Assembly (NCBI RefSeq): GCF_013032505.1
Contig: NZ_WQCG01000005.1
Span: 222,885-286,884, forward strand
Direction of reading: 5' to 3'
DNA length: 64,000 nucleotides
Source of the DNA: Ruegeria atlantica
Lineage (GTDB): Bacteria; Pseudomonadota; Alphaproteobacteria; Rhodobacterales; Rhodobacteraceae
The notes under the pieces were generated by a model. That model made no database searches and was not told the DNA's origin. It saw only the letters and a list, made by a program, of their open reading frames with translations. This document shows, piece after piece, positions 17,467 to 25,255 of this stretch. A program made the translations under genes and the position numbers. Numbering within the stretch: position 1 is the stretch's first letter; each line of letters opens with the position of its first letter.

Positions 17467-18279
17467 TTGTCGAGTCTCGAAACACCATTGGAACCCGTCG
17501 AACCGATCAGACCTGTTGCCCCCTGGCTGGGCGGCAAAAGAAACCTCGCCCGGCGCATCAGGGCGCGCATCGACAGCGTTCCGCACACGACATATGCGGA
17601 AGCCTTCGTTGGCATGGGTGGCGTTTTTCTGCGCCGCAGGATGCGACCGCGCGCGGAGGTGATCAATGACATCGGCTGCGACATCAGCAACCTCTTCCGG
17701 ATCCTGCAGCGTCATTACCCGCAGTTTTTGGACATGCTGCGCTTCCAGATCACCACCCGAAACGAATTCCTGCGCCTGGCTCAGACCGATCCCGATACCC
17801 TAACCGATCTCGAACGCGCCGCGCGCTTCCTCTATCTCCAGCGCACGGCCTTCGGCGGCAAGGTTTCAGGCCAGACCTTCGGTGTCGCAAGAGATCGCCC
17901 CGGCCGGTTCAACTTGACAACGCTCGAGCCCATGCTGGAGGACCTTCACACTCGCCTTGCAGGGGTCGTGATCGAATGTCTGGATTATGCCGAATTCATA
18001 CCCCGCTACGATGGCGCGGGAACACTGTTCTATCTCGACCCGCCTTACTGGGGCTGCGAGGCCGATTACGGCAAGGGCGTCTTTGAGCGTGGTGATTTTG
18101 AGCGACTGGCGGAAATGCTGAAGCGCCTCAAGGGGCGCTTCATTCTGTCGATCAACGATCGCTACGAGATACGGGAGATGTTCGCATGGGCTGATATAGA
18201 GGAAGTAGAAACCAGCTACACTGCCAGCGCCAGGGTGCGCAAGCGGGTCCGAGAGTTATTAATCTCTGGAGGTGAGTGA
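17467..18279 (+). CDS. D12-class DNA adenine methyltransferase (phage late gene)
   Basis: There is no ATG near the start. TTG at 17467 has GGGAGG eight bases upstream and is preferred over TTG at 17449. The 270-residue protein contains APWLGGKRNLARRI, AEAFVGMGGVFLRRR (motif I) and LFYLDPPYWGCE (DPPY). It is GC-rich like the phage core, unlike the other methylase at 14644. It lies downstream of a Mor-type operator, suggesting late expression to protect or mark phage DNA before packaging. Its stop overlaps a small GTG-started ORF. Confidence 0.85.
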   Translation: MSSLETPLEPVEPIRPVAPWLGGKRNLARRIRARIDSVPHTTYAEAFVGMGGVFLRRRMRPRAEVINDIGCDISNLFRILQRHYPQFLDMLRFQITTRNEFLRLAQTDPDTLTDLERAARFLYLQRTAFGGKVSGQTFGVARDRPGRFNLTTLEPMLEDLHTRLAGVVIECLDYAEFIPRYDGAGTLFYLDPPYWGCEADYGKGVFERGDFERLAEMLKRLKGRFILSINDRYEIREMFAWADIEEVETSYTASARVRKRVRELLISGGE

Positions 18280-18392
18280 GCGGTGAAGTTCAGGTTTGTG
18301 TGATTGACCAATTTCCAGCGACACAACTGAACACAGGAACAGTTTCGCCGAATGAGCCCGATGCGGTCGTAGTCGCAATACTTGGGCTCTGA
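18276..18392 (+). CDS. small protein translationally coupled to methylase (38 aa)
   Basis: GTG at 18276 overlaps the methylase stop (GTGA), and GGAGG lies just upstream at 18268-18272. The product begins MSGEVQVCVIDQFPATQ and ends EPDAVVVAILGL. I do not recognise it. A related phrase, VSSDDPDAVAFIL, can be read at 22346-22384 beside the repressor, so part of it seems duplicated on the other side of the NTPase/RT cassette. Translation is suggested by the coupling but not certain. Confidence 0.4.
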   Translation: MSGEVQVCVIDQFPATQLNTGTVSPNEPDAVVVAILGL

Positions 18393-18480
18393 GGGTGCAT
18401 TCGGCAGCATTGGAGGCGATTCAGACCTTCGCTCTCAGAATTTGGGGGGCATCAAAGTGCTCAAGAATTGATTGATGCCG

Positions 18481-20337
18481 CTAATCGCCCAGAAAGCTCA
18501 GGTTTCGCTCAAGTAGGTATCGAATTTGAGCACTTTTTACTTCTGAAGCAGCTAGTGCAATTTCTTCAGCAGAACGTTTAAATTCCCTCATCCAACCTCT
18601 TTCGCCAAACCCATCATATGCACCCGCCTTTGCCAATCCCTCCAAACGCTCTAAGCGGTCTTTGAAGGAAGAGATGGCCGCGTCGGCGTTTTGGGGGGGC
18701 AAGCCGAAAATTTTTTCCGCCGCGAGCTTGGGGTCCATGCCGACAAGGATTGGATCGCTTGAAAAATCAGGAACGCCCTGCGCTTCGAATTTACCATCAA
18801 TAGCGCTGACGAACCCGAGAATGTTTGTCTGGGCCAGTTCGAACAATTCCGACGCTCGATCAGGATTTGAACTCCAATAAATTCGGTCCAGAGCCTCTAC
18901 AAGTTCAATCAGAATCTCGTTGAACTCAGTGCTCTTGATTGCGTAAAAGCCCAAGCCATAGGCCGCTCCGCCGTCAATCAGTCCGTAGAATTTTCGTCTA
19001 GAGATATCACCAGGTAAACGTTTCGAATCTTCAGCTTCGGCAATGTAGGTTTTGAAGAGCTCAACTAGATCTGACTTAGTTTCAAATCCTACGTTGTGAT
19101 CCGAAAGGTCCAGCATCAACCCTGCGACGTGCAATATCACCAAAGGGTCTAAAAACTCTTTTTCTTCAATCTTTCGCCTAACATCCAACAATGCGGCCTC
19201 AACTTCCTCGGCGCCGAACTTTGTCCACCAATACAACGTTTGCCAACTCTCTTCTGTTCCAGACGGGAATTGCGGAGCGGCGCGCAAAACCGTTTCAACC
19301 AATTCACTGGATGCAAACCCCCGGCAAATCCAAGCTGACGCAAGTTCAGCAGAAATTAGTGAACCGTCCACGTATACGTGTGGATGATTGTTAAACAGAG
19401 CCCTAAACGCCTCGACGTCGTCCACGTTCGAGGACTCATGATCACTTGAGCCTCGCGCATCGTTCCGGCTTCTCACGTAAGCCGGATAGCTACACAAGAG
19501 ATTTAAGTCCAAATTGGGCGACTTTTGATAGGTGATCGATAGTGCCAAAAACGTCGCTACCAAGTCTTTCATTCCCGACTTGATGGATCGCAGATCATCT
19601 GGGATCTGTTGTAAGCACCTCGCAAGATCAAAAACCGCATAGCGCAAGAGCCTCAGATTTTGCGTTTCAGACGAAATGAAAACTGACTCAATCAAGTCCT
19701 TGTGCTCACACATAAATTCTAGCGCTTCTCGTGTCTCCGGGTCGTTGCCTAGACTGCCAAAAATCTGTTCGAGCGCAGCAGATGAGTTTGCGTAAAGCGA
19801 GACAGTGCGACCAATGACTTTTTCACGCGACCTGCTGTAATCCCGGTCATTTTCGCCTTTGAGTTCCTCTTGGTTGGCTAACAAAATAACGTTGCGAGGC
19901 TCATGTTCGACAAATCGGTTTAGGACGCTCAGCAATTCCGGAGCCGGCATACAAGTGCGTTCCAAATCGTCGAAAATAATTATCCTTGGCGTTGCTTTTA
20001 GTACTGTTCTACGGAACGCCCCAGTAACGTCGATATTCGCGCCGGTAAACTTATTAAGCACCCCCTCGGCTGCATCTGTCCATCCAGAAGGGATACTAAA
20101 TCCAGGGCGCTGGAGTAACGCTTGAAACAAACACTCTTCAATCGCGGGCGCGTTTTTTGCGCCGTAAAGGCTTACGTACAGACAGTCTGATCGTTCTTTC
20201 GCCCACTCTTGTATCACGTGCGTCTTGCCACACCCCCATGGCCCATCAACCATCAAGGCATAACCCGGTTCCTCTATTGTTGAATAGGCATTCAACTGCG
20301 CGTGAAATTGGTTATTTGGTAAAGATTTTACATTCAT
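18481..20337 (-). CDS. KAP-family P-loop NTPase (cargo)
   Basis: The 618-residue protein has a Walker A motif DGPWGCGKTH at residues 31-40 and a Walker B RIIIFDDLERT around 118-127, followed by RNVILLANQEE (sensor I). The D-D-L-E-R phrase is typical of KAP NTPases. No transmembrane helices are visible. The remaining 400 residues are helical with no recognised enzyme domain. KAP proteins occur repeatedly in phage-defence loci. It is divergent from the reverse transcriptase at 20622, with a 284-bp shared spacer. AT-rich codon use differs from the phage core. Confidence 0.8.
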   Translation of the reverse strand: MNVKSLPNNQFHAQLNAYSTIEEPGYALMVDGPWGCGKTHVIQEWAKERSDCLYVSLYGAKNAPAIEECLFQALLQRPGFSIPSGWTDAAEGVLNKFTGANIDVTGAFRRTVLKATPRIIIFDDLERTCMPAPELLSVLNRFVEHEPRNVILLANQEELKGENDRDYSRSREKVIGRTVSLYANSSAALEQIFGSLGNDPETREALEFMCEHKDLIESVFISSETQNLRLLRYAVFDLARCLQQIPDDLRSIKSGMKDLVATFLALSITYQKSPNLDLNLLCSYPAYVRSRNDARGSSDHESSNVDDVEAFRALFNNHPHVYVDGSLISAELASAWICRGFASSELVETVLRAAPQFPSGTEESWQTLYWWTKFGAEEVEAALLDVRRKIEEKEFLDPLVILHVAGLMLDLSDHNVGFETKSDLVELFKTYIAEAEDSKRLPGDISRRKFYGLIDGGAAYGLGFYAIKSTEFNEILIELVEALDRIYWSSNPDRASELFELAQTNILGFVSAIDGKFEAQGVPDFSSDPILVGMDPKLAAEKIFGLPPQNADAAISSFKDRLERLEGLAKAGAYDGFGERGWMREFKRSAEEIALAASEVKSAQIRYLLERNLSFLGD

Positions 20338-20484
20338 TTGAACATCTTAATGTTTGTCTAAGCTCTCGTCACACTGCAACAGCCAAAAGACTAGCAATTC
20401 ATTTTATTGGTTAGCGGTTGTAGATGCATGTTTCAATTGACCTTTGCATGAAATCGCTGGTACTCAACCAGAAGAGGCGTAGTA

Positions 20485-20600
20485 GCCGATGGTGGGGCGG
20501 GCGAATTACCGGACGCTCAAGGTGTCGATGGCGCACCGCAAGGTGTGACGATGGACTTGTTTCATTGGAGTCCCTGACTCTTAGCTCCCCCACCGACCTG
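20485..20600 (+). ncRNA. candidate structured RNA upstream of the reverse transcriptase
   Basis: A GC-rich patch lies between two AT-rich genes. CGCACC-GCAA-GGTGTG forms a stem closed by a GNRA-type tetraloop (about 20532-20547). GAGTC-CCT-GACTC forms a second short hairpin (20567-20580). GGTGGGG near 20490 can pair with CCCCACC near 20587, enclosing both. The frame through it codes an Arg/Trp-rich peptide unlike a protein. Defence reverse transcriptases often use such upstream RNAs. It was judged by eye only. Confidence 0.35.
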
Positions 20601-20621
20601 CGTGGAAATGGTGATGATTTA

Positions 20622-22169
20622 ATGCAGAATGCTTTGAAAGCCGAAATTAAGCGTTTGTCTAAGAAAGCCTTTGCGAAGGCAGAGCGACAAAAAAAAACAG
20701 ATCAAAAATATCGGGCAAGATTTGAGAAACGCACTGGGATAGCGGCGGGTGTTCCAAAGCCCAAAAGAACAACCTTTCCACACCGGCACTTTGACCCAAA
20801 GTTCTGCGCTCGAAATGCGAATTTCTTGGCCAAGACTATTTGGCACAAAGTGCTTACTCGGCAATATGAACCAACTCCTGCTGTAAATTACCAAATACCT
20901 AAGCCGGATGGGTCAAAGCGCAGCATTATGGCGTTCACCATACCAGATGCTGCTTTGGCAAACGTAGTTCTCAAACGAACGCGAAACCGAAACACAAAAC
21001 GTCTTTCTCCCTCGTCCTACGCATACCACCCAGACAAGAATGTCTTTGACGCAATTCTCGCGCTGACGGACTTTGATGCCGGCGGCAAGTTGTTCGCTGT
21101 TCAAATCGACTTTGAAAAGTATTTCGATTTGATCCCAACAAGATACTTAACAGAACGATTGGAAGATGCTGGAAAAATCAGCCTGACGCCACACGAGCGA
21201 CATATATTCGATAGGTTTCTGCGCCACAGCCACTGCGACTATCAAGACTATCACAAAGGCCGATTTAAAAGGCGGTTCAAAGGAACACCTCAGGGTTCGT
21301 CTGTATCTCTGTTGCTCGCCAATGTCGCAAATCACGAACTAGACACGGCATTGGCCGCTCAGTCAGGCAAGTTCGTACGCTTTGCTGATGATGTCGTCGC
21401 ACTTTGCCGCACATATGAGCAGGCTCAACTTTTGGAACGTTGTTTCCATGATCACTGTTCGAATAGCGGCCTCAAAATCAACGAAGAGAAATCACCGGGT
21501 ATCACCATTATTGCGGGTGGCAAGCAGGAGCTTAGTAGTTGCCCGCATTTTGATTATTTGGGGTATCGATTTGGCCAAGAGGGCCTTGGGGTTCCTGAGA
21601 AAGTAGTGGCTCGGATCAAATCGCGAATATCGCGCTTGGTTAATATCTATTTGCTGCAGTATTTGGACGCAGGCTTCAACTCCAACCGGGCTGCGAATGC
21701 ACCACATGCGTACGATTGGGATTTGTTGGGACTAATATACGAGATGCGTCGCTCCTTGTACGGTGGGTTATCAGAGGAAGAATTGCGGGCCTTCATTTAC
21801 GAAGGGCAGATGCTTCGTAAAATGAAAGGCCTCATGGGCTTTTACTGTTTGATCAATGACCCCAAAGAATTGCGGAAGATTGATGGCTGGATGCTGAGTA
21901 TAGTCCGAAGGGCAATGGTACATCGTAATCGGGTACTGAGTACCAAATACGGGAAAAACTGTCCTACGCCCACCAACTCCCAGTTGGCAACTGGTGAATG
22001 GCTGGACGCAAAGGCGTGGCGCGGAGGAGATCTGCCAGAGTCCAGAGTGCCCAGCCTGGTACGCGGCTGGCGGGCGGCTCGAAAACACTACTATACCTTT
22101 GGTTTGGAAAACGTAGAAGCTCCCACGTATGTAGCTTACACTGATATTGCAGAACTATTTGACTATTGA
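20622..22169 (+). CDS. reverse transcriptase, probable defence-associated (cargo)
   Basis: The open frame begins at 20424, but ATG at 20622 (MQNALKAEIKRLSKKAF) is where protein-like sequence begins. The 515-residue product has RT motif A VQIDFEKYFD (D163), motif B GTPQGSSVSLLLANV, motif C RFADDVV (D256, D257), motif D GLKINEEKS and motif E FDYLGYRF. The C-terminal 190 residues are helical with no maturase or endonuclease domain, so it is not an intact group II intron. The divergent KAP NTPase and AT-rich DNA point to a mobile anti-phage cassette. RT subgroup is not assigned. Confidence 0.85.
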   Translation: MQNALKAEIKRLSKKAFAKAERQKKTDQKYRARFEKRTGIAAGVPKPKRTTFPHRHFDPKFCARNANFLAKTIWHKVLTRQYEPTPAVNYQIPKPDGSKRSIMAFTIPDAALANVVLKRTRNRNTKRLSPSSYAYHPDKNVFDAILALTDFDAGGKLFAVQIDFEKYFDLIPTRYLTERLEDAGKISLTPHERHIFDRFLRHSHCDYQDYHKGRFKRRFKGTPQGSSVSLLLANVANHELDTALAAQSGKFVRFADDVVALCRTYEQAQLLERCFHDHCSNSGLKINEEKSPGITIIAGGKQELSSCPHFDYLGYRFGQEGLGVPEKVVARIKSRISRLVNIYLLQYLDAGFNSNRAANAPHAYDWDLLGLIYEMRRSLYGGLSEEELRAFIYEGQMLRKMKGLMGFYCLINDPKELRKIDGWMLSIVRRAMVHRNRVLSTKYGKNCPTPTNSQLATGEWLDAKAWRGGDLPESRVPSLVRGWRAARKHYYTFGLENVEAPTYVAYTDIAELFDY

Positions 22170-22339
22170 GATCATTCAGTAAACTTCGCCGGGGCCAAAG
22201 TCTGGTTGATGCAACTGCACCGCAGCAAAATGATCACGTTCAGAGTCCAAAAGTAGCTGTTAAAATGGGACGCAAAATCCGATTTTAGCGCTTTGCGGTC
22301 ATTTGCGAAAGATTATGGCACAAATGCAAGGAACGGCAG

Positions 22340-22390
22340 TTGTGTGGCGTTTCCTCGGATGATCCTGATGCTGTAGCCTTTATCTTACCC
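22340..22390 (+). pseudogene. fragment related to the small ORF at 18276-18392
   Basis: Read in the frame of 22340, the sequence gives VSSDDPDAVAFIL, close to VSPNEPDAVVVAIL of the ORF at 18276-18392. The nucleotides also align over about 35 bp. It has no start of its own and runs into the repressor's 3' end. It may be the leftover of a duplication made when the NTPase/RT cassette entered. The rest of 22170-22396 shows no gene. Confidence 0.3.
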
Positions 22391-22396
22391 ATCATC

Positions 22397-23308
22397 CTAC
22401 CCATCCACCACAACCGCCCCCTCCGGTCCAAACCAGACTACGCGGCCCACAATCCGAGTGTTGTCCGCGAGCGAGCCCGCTTGTTCTTCATTTCCATCGT
22501 TGGTCATGATCCAAGCCCCGGCCTTACGGCGCAGCCGTCTGACGACAAGGTTGCTATCGGATACTATCATAAAAATAGCGCCTTCCCGAGGCTGGGTGGC
22601 GGCAAGATTTAGCACTAGGAGATAGTCGCTCTGAATTGTGGGTTCCATTGCCAAACCACCCGCACGTATCGCCACCGTAAGGCTGGGATCCAGATCGGAC
22701 GGAACGTCATCGGCCGCGATCAGTGCAGTTCCGAGGCCAGCGTCCCTAAACAATGCACCGTCCAGCCCGCCAACAGCCCGCATCTTAAACCTGCGCACCT
22801 CCGGTGGCTTTGGCGCAGGCAGGCGCACTACCAGTTCGTCCAACCTGTCAAGCAGGTTTCTGGTTTCGATCTTGTAGGCACGTTCCATTCTGCGTTCCAG
22901 CGCGTCTGCGGACGATGCGTTGGCAATGCCCTGTGTGGGAATCTTCGCTTGCATTACCCGCCAAACCTCATCCGCGCTCACGCCCTCAGGTAGCCCCAAC
23001 AGGTCAGACACGGACTTGGGTACGCGTTCCAGTGGCACGACGTTCGAGGATTCGCCTGGACTCGATACGTCAGGCGCATCCCCTTCGGCAGCGCTGCGCG
23101 GCGGGCCAATCTGGAATTCAATACCGAGCGCTTCGCAGATTTCAACAGCGCGCGAAAATCTAGGATCGTGACCATCTAATACGTTACGTATTGATCCTCT
23201 GGGCAGACCATGCCCCACCTCCGCATTGTGCAGAGAGATGTTTTTTTTCTTTATCGCATTGTTTATCAGCGACTTAAGAAACTCGGTACCGGTCAAACGC
23301 TCACTCAT
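22397..23308 (-). CDS. lysogeny repressor, HTH + S24/LexA-like domain
   Basis: The ATG at 23308 (MSERLTGTEFLKSLINNAI) is chosen; the longer open frame upstream is non-coding operator DNA. The 303-residue protein has an N-terminal HTH-type region (ISLHNAEVGHGLPRGSIRNVLDG) and a C-terminal S24 fold with GLAMEPTIQSDYLLVLN and GAIFMIVSDSNLVVRRL, ending GRVVWFGPEGAVV. S24-type repressors can be cleaved in response to RecA, so induction by DNA damage is possible. Its start codon lies within operator O1, which suggests autoregulation. Confidence 0.85.
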   Translation of the reverse strand: MSERLTGTEFLKSLINNAIKKKNISLHNAEVGHGLPRGSIRNVLDGHDPRFSRAVEICEALGIEFQIGPPRSAAEGDAPDVSSPGESSNVVPLERVPKSVSDLLGLPEGVSADEVWRVMQAKIPTQGIANASSADALERRMERAYKIETRNLLDRLDELVVRLPAPKPPEVRRFKMRAVGGLDGALFRDAGLGTALIAADDVPSDLDPSLTVAIRAGGLAMEPTIQSDYLLVLNLAATQPREGAIFMIVSDSNLVVRRLRRKAGAWIMTNDGNEEQAGSLADNTRIVGRVVWFGPEGAVVVDG

Positions 23309-23325
23309 TGCACATATATGCGCAA
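23308..23325. promoter_or_regulatory. repressor operator O1
   Basis: TTGCACA-TATA-TGCGCAA, an 18-bp near-palindrome. It covers the repressor start codon and a possible -10 (CATATA, minus strand 23320-23315, 18 bp from TTGGAC at 23344-23339). Predicted +1 is at the ATG, so the repressor mRNA may be leaderless and self-limited. Confidence 0.6.
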
Positions 23326-23351
23326 TAATTTGGTGGCGGTCCAATGAAATA

Positions 23352-23380
23352 TTGAAAGTTGCACAAATATATGCAATACA
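23352..23380 (+). promoter_or_regulatory. early promoter Pe
   Basis: TTGAAA (23352-23357), a 17-bp spacer, then AATACA (23375-23380). Operator O2 fills the spacer and O3 covers the expected +1 near 23387, a layout that would block transcription when the repressor binds. The -10 is weak. Confidence 0.5.
23359..23376. promoter_or_regulatory. repressor operator O2
   Basis: TTGCACA-AATA-TATGCAA, an 18-bp imperfect palindrome of the same type as O1 and O3. It lies in the spacer of the early promoter. Confidence 0.6.
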
Positions 23381-23381
23381 G

Positions 23382-23399
23382 TTGCACATGTTTGTGCAA
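23382..23399. promoter_or_regulatory. repressor operator O3
   Basis: TTGCACA-TGTT-TGTGCAA has perfect 7-bp arms, the best of the three operators. The ATG of the first early gene (23388) lies inside it. Confidence 0.65.
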
Positions 23400-23672
23400 T
23401 ACCTTCTGGATTCAATCAAAAAATATGCAGATGCAAAGTCACTGTCGGTGGCCAGCGTCGGCCGGTACTCAATTGGCGACGTAAACCTTGTAGATCGTTT
23501 AAAAACCGGCCGGATTACCATTCGACGAGTTAATCGGGTCATACAGTGGCTTTCCAACCACTGGCCGTCGGATCTGGACTGGCCGCCTGACATCCCACGC
23601 CCCGATCCGACCCCCGATTCGCCTGCCGCTTTAGCGGCGGCGGATGCCTCCAAGGCGGAGGACGCGGCGTGA
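23388..23672 (+). CDS. Ner/Cro-like early regulator
   Basis: This is the first rightward gene past the operators, 94 residues beginning MFVQYLLDSIKKYADAKS. The N-terminal 60 residues are helical and fit a small HTH protein (SLSVASVGRYSIGDVNLVDRL, then ITIRRVNRVIQWL), followed by a Pro/Asp/Ala-rich tail. Its ATG is inside O3, one base after the predicted +1, and no Shine-Dalgarno is seen, so a leaderless message is likely. Mu Ner occupies the same slot and lowers early transcription. Identity is by position and HTH-like pattern. Confidence 0.55.
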   Translation: MFVQYLLDSIKKYADAKSLSVASVGRYSIGDVNLVDRLKTGRITIRRVNRVIQWLSNHWPSDLDWPPDIPRPDPTPDSPAALAAADASKAEDAA

Positions 23673-23914
23673 CCTACGCGGCCGCACCCGATACCCGGCG
23701 CAACACCGCTCGCGTCGGTAGCCGGGCCGGGGGTCTCAAGCCCACCACTCACGCCATCCCCGGCCCGGCTCAAAGCGCTGTGACGGCCCCGGCTGCGAAC
23801 ACGGATGACACCTTTGTATTTCACTGCCCTCTCTGGCCCGAATGCGGCTGTCCAGGCGGCGTGATGCGCCCGGAATGCCCGGGCCTCAAATCCCGCAAAG
23901 GAACAAGAGCATGA
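23669..23914 (+). CDS. hypothetical early protein with Cys-rich C-terminus
   Basis: GTG at 23669 overlaps the preceding stop (GTGA). The 81-residue product has an Arg/Thr/Pro-rich N-terminus and a C-terminal FHCPLWPECGCPGGVMRPECPG, with four Cys that could bind zinc. It is not recognised. The next ATG overlaps its stop, so it sits in a tightly coupled operon. Confidence 0.5.
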   Translation: MTYAAAPDTRRNTARVGSRAGGLKPTTHAIPGPAQSAVTAPAANTDDTFVFHCPLWPECGCPGGVMRPECPGLKSRKGTRA

Positions 23915-24174
23915 TCCTCAGTCCCCGGCATATCCGCGCGGACCGCCGTATCCGTTCCTGCCTGCCGCGCTGTACTGTCCCTGGCGCGGCACACCTGCCC
24001 CCGGCCCGCACCGGTTTACCCACCCACCCAGCCGCGCGGGCCGGGACCTTTTTGCAGAGCCTGATACGCGCAGTACACGCCCTGAACGACCATTGGCTGG
24101 GGGATGTGATCGGGGCACTCAGCATCTTTGTGCTTCTCTGGGGCGGTCTTCTGGCCGCGTGGGTGTTCTCATGA
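23911..24174 (+). CDS. small membrane protein, early operon
   Basis: ATG at 23911 overlaps the previous stop (ATGA). The 87-residue protein has a Pro/Arg-rich N-terminus and a single C-terminal membrane helix (VIGALSIFVLLWGGLLAAWVF). It is not recognised and has no known motif. The following gene also ends in a membrane helix, so the pair may act together at the inner membrane. Confidence 0.5.
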   Translation: MILSPRHIRADRRIRSCLPRCTVPGAAHLPPARTGLPTHPAARAGTFLQSLIRAVHALNDHWLGDVIGALSIFVLLWGGLLAAWVFS

Positions 24175-24632
24175 CCCTGACCCGATCCCCGGAAACCGAA
24201 ACCGCCATGAAGGCGCGCGTTCTGCACAGCCTGTCCCGGGCCCGCGCGCCGGGCCAGTTCCGCAAGGAGATGACAACGCTCTATTGCCGCGCCGGGCATG
24301 CCGGCCGGATGAACCTGGTCGCGGTCATGGCCGATGCGCTCTGGGACAAGATGGAGATCGCGTCTGCGCCCCGGACCGCTGTCCCCCCGACTGAGGAGGA
24401 ACCCGTTATGAACACGCCTGACAACAGGCGCGCCACGTACACCACCCTCTATAAGCGTATCGCTGAACTCACCAGGAGCGTGGAGGCGCTGACCGGGGCG
24501 GTGCAGGAGCTGCGCCGTTCGGTGATCGATCTGGAAAAAGGGCTCCGCCGCACGCAAGCGCTTCTGGCTCAAGTGCTTCTGGCTGCGGCCGTGTTCTTCG
24601 GATTTCTGATTGCCGTGTGGGTGATGTCATGA
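24171..24632 (+). CDS. coiled-coil membrane protein, early operon
   Basis: ATG at 24171 overlaps the upstream stop. The 153-residue protein has a charged N-terminal part with two Cys/His residues (TLYCRAGHAGRMN), a coiled coil (LYKRIAELTRSVEALTGAV and on), and a C-terminal membrane helix (LLAAAVFFGFLIAVWVM). An internal ATG at 24408 (MNTPDNRRATY), with GAGGAACC upstream, could also start a 74-residue form. The function is unknown. Confidence 0.55.
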   Translation: MTLTRSPETETAMKARVLHSLSRARAPGQFRKEMTTLYCRAGHAGRMNLVAVMADALWDKMEIASAPRTAVPPTEEEPVMNTPDNRRATYTTLYKRIAELTRSVEALTGAVQELRRSVIDLEKGLRRTQALLAQVLLAAAVFFGFLIAVWVMS

Positions 24633-25222
24633 CCGCGCTTGCGAGCTTCCGGCAGCTGCGCGGGTCGCTGAGCGCTGCAAACACCTGCATGACTGCCGGT
24701 GGTCCGGATGCGGCGCACCACGCGATCCGGCATCTGCGACTGGCTGTATTGGCGGCGGCCACGCTGGAAAAACACAAAGTGATGGAGCGGCTGGAGGCGC
24801 GCCTGAAAATATCTGAACCGGGCCCGTTCGGTGACGTGCCCGCCTACCGGTTGGAAGCCCGCACCGCGATTGCCGAGCTTGGAGATCCGGACGTGGCCCC
24901 GCAGCTGATTGTTGGGCGGATGACGCGCATCATCTGCCTGACCGCAGCCGTCTTTGATTACGACGCGGACACGCTGCGTAACAAGGACAGACGGCCAGGT
25001 GTCGTAGAAGCCCGCAACATGGCGATGCTGCTTCTGGCCGCGCTGACGCAGGCGAGCCTGAACGAGATCGGAGCGGCCCTTGGCGGCCGCAACCACAAGA
25101 CCATCCTGCATGGCATCCGTAACGCAGCCGACTGGATTGACGAAAGCGATTATGCCGCCTTCCGGGCCATGGAGGTGATGGAGCGGCTGCCGGGTAACGC
25201 AAAGCCGGGAGAGGCGCAATGA
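24629..25222 (+). CDS. DnaA domain IV-like protein
   Basis: ATG at 24629 overlaps the previous stop. The 197-residue protein has a C-terminal segment VEARNMAMLLLAALTQASLNEIGAALGGRNHKTI (split here by the eye into helix-turn-helix), which resembles the DnaA signature region 'GGR-x-H-T-T-V'. There is no AAA+ domain, so it would bind DnaA-box-like DNA without being an initiator ATPase. In the early operon it might recruit host replication functions or regulate. The family call is good for the C-terminal 70 residues only. Confidence 0.6.
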   Translation: MTALASFRQLRGSLSAANTCMTAGGPDAAHHAIRHLRLAVLAAATLEKHKVMERLEARLKISEPGPFGDVPAYRLEARTAIAELGDPDVAPQLIVGRMTRIICLTAAVFDYDADTLRNKDRRPGVVEARNMAMLLLAALTQASLNEIGAALGGRNHKTILHGIRNAADWIDESDYAAFRAMEVMERLPGNAKPGEAQ

Positions 25223-25255
25223 GCGGCACCTTCAGGTTGAACCGGGGAGAGACTC

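Noticed and set aside
20424..20621. N-terminal extension of the reverse transcriptase
   Set aside because: The extra 66 residues are Arg/Trp-rich and the DNA folds as a structured leader; ATG 20622 begins protein-like sequence.
20622..22169. group II intron maturase
   Set aside because: No maturase X domain, endonuclease, or intron RNA ends are visible; the reading suits a stand-alone defence-type RT.
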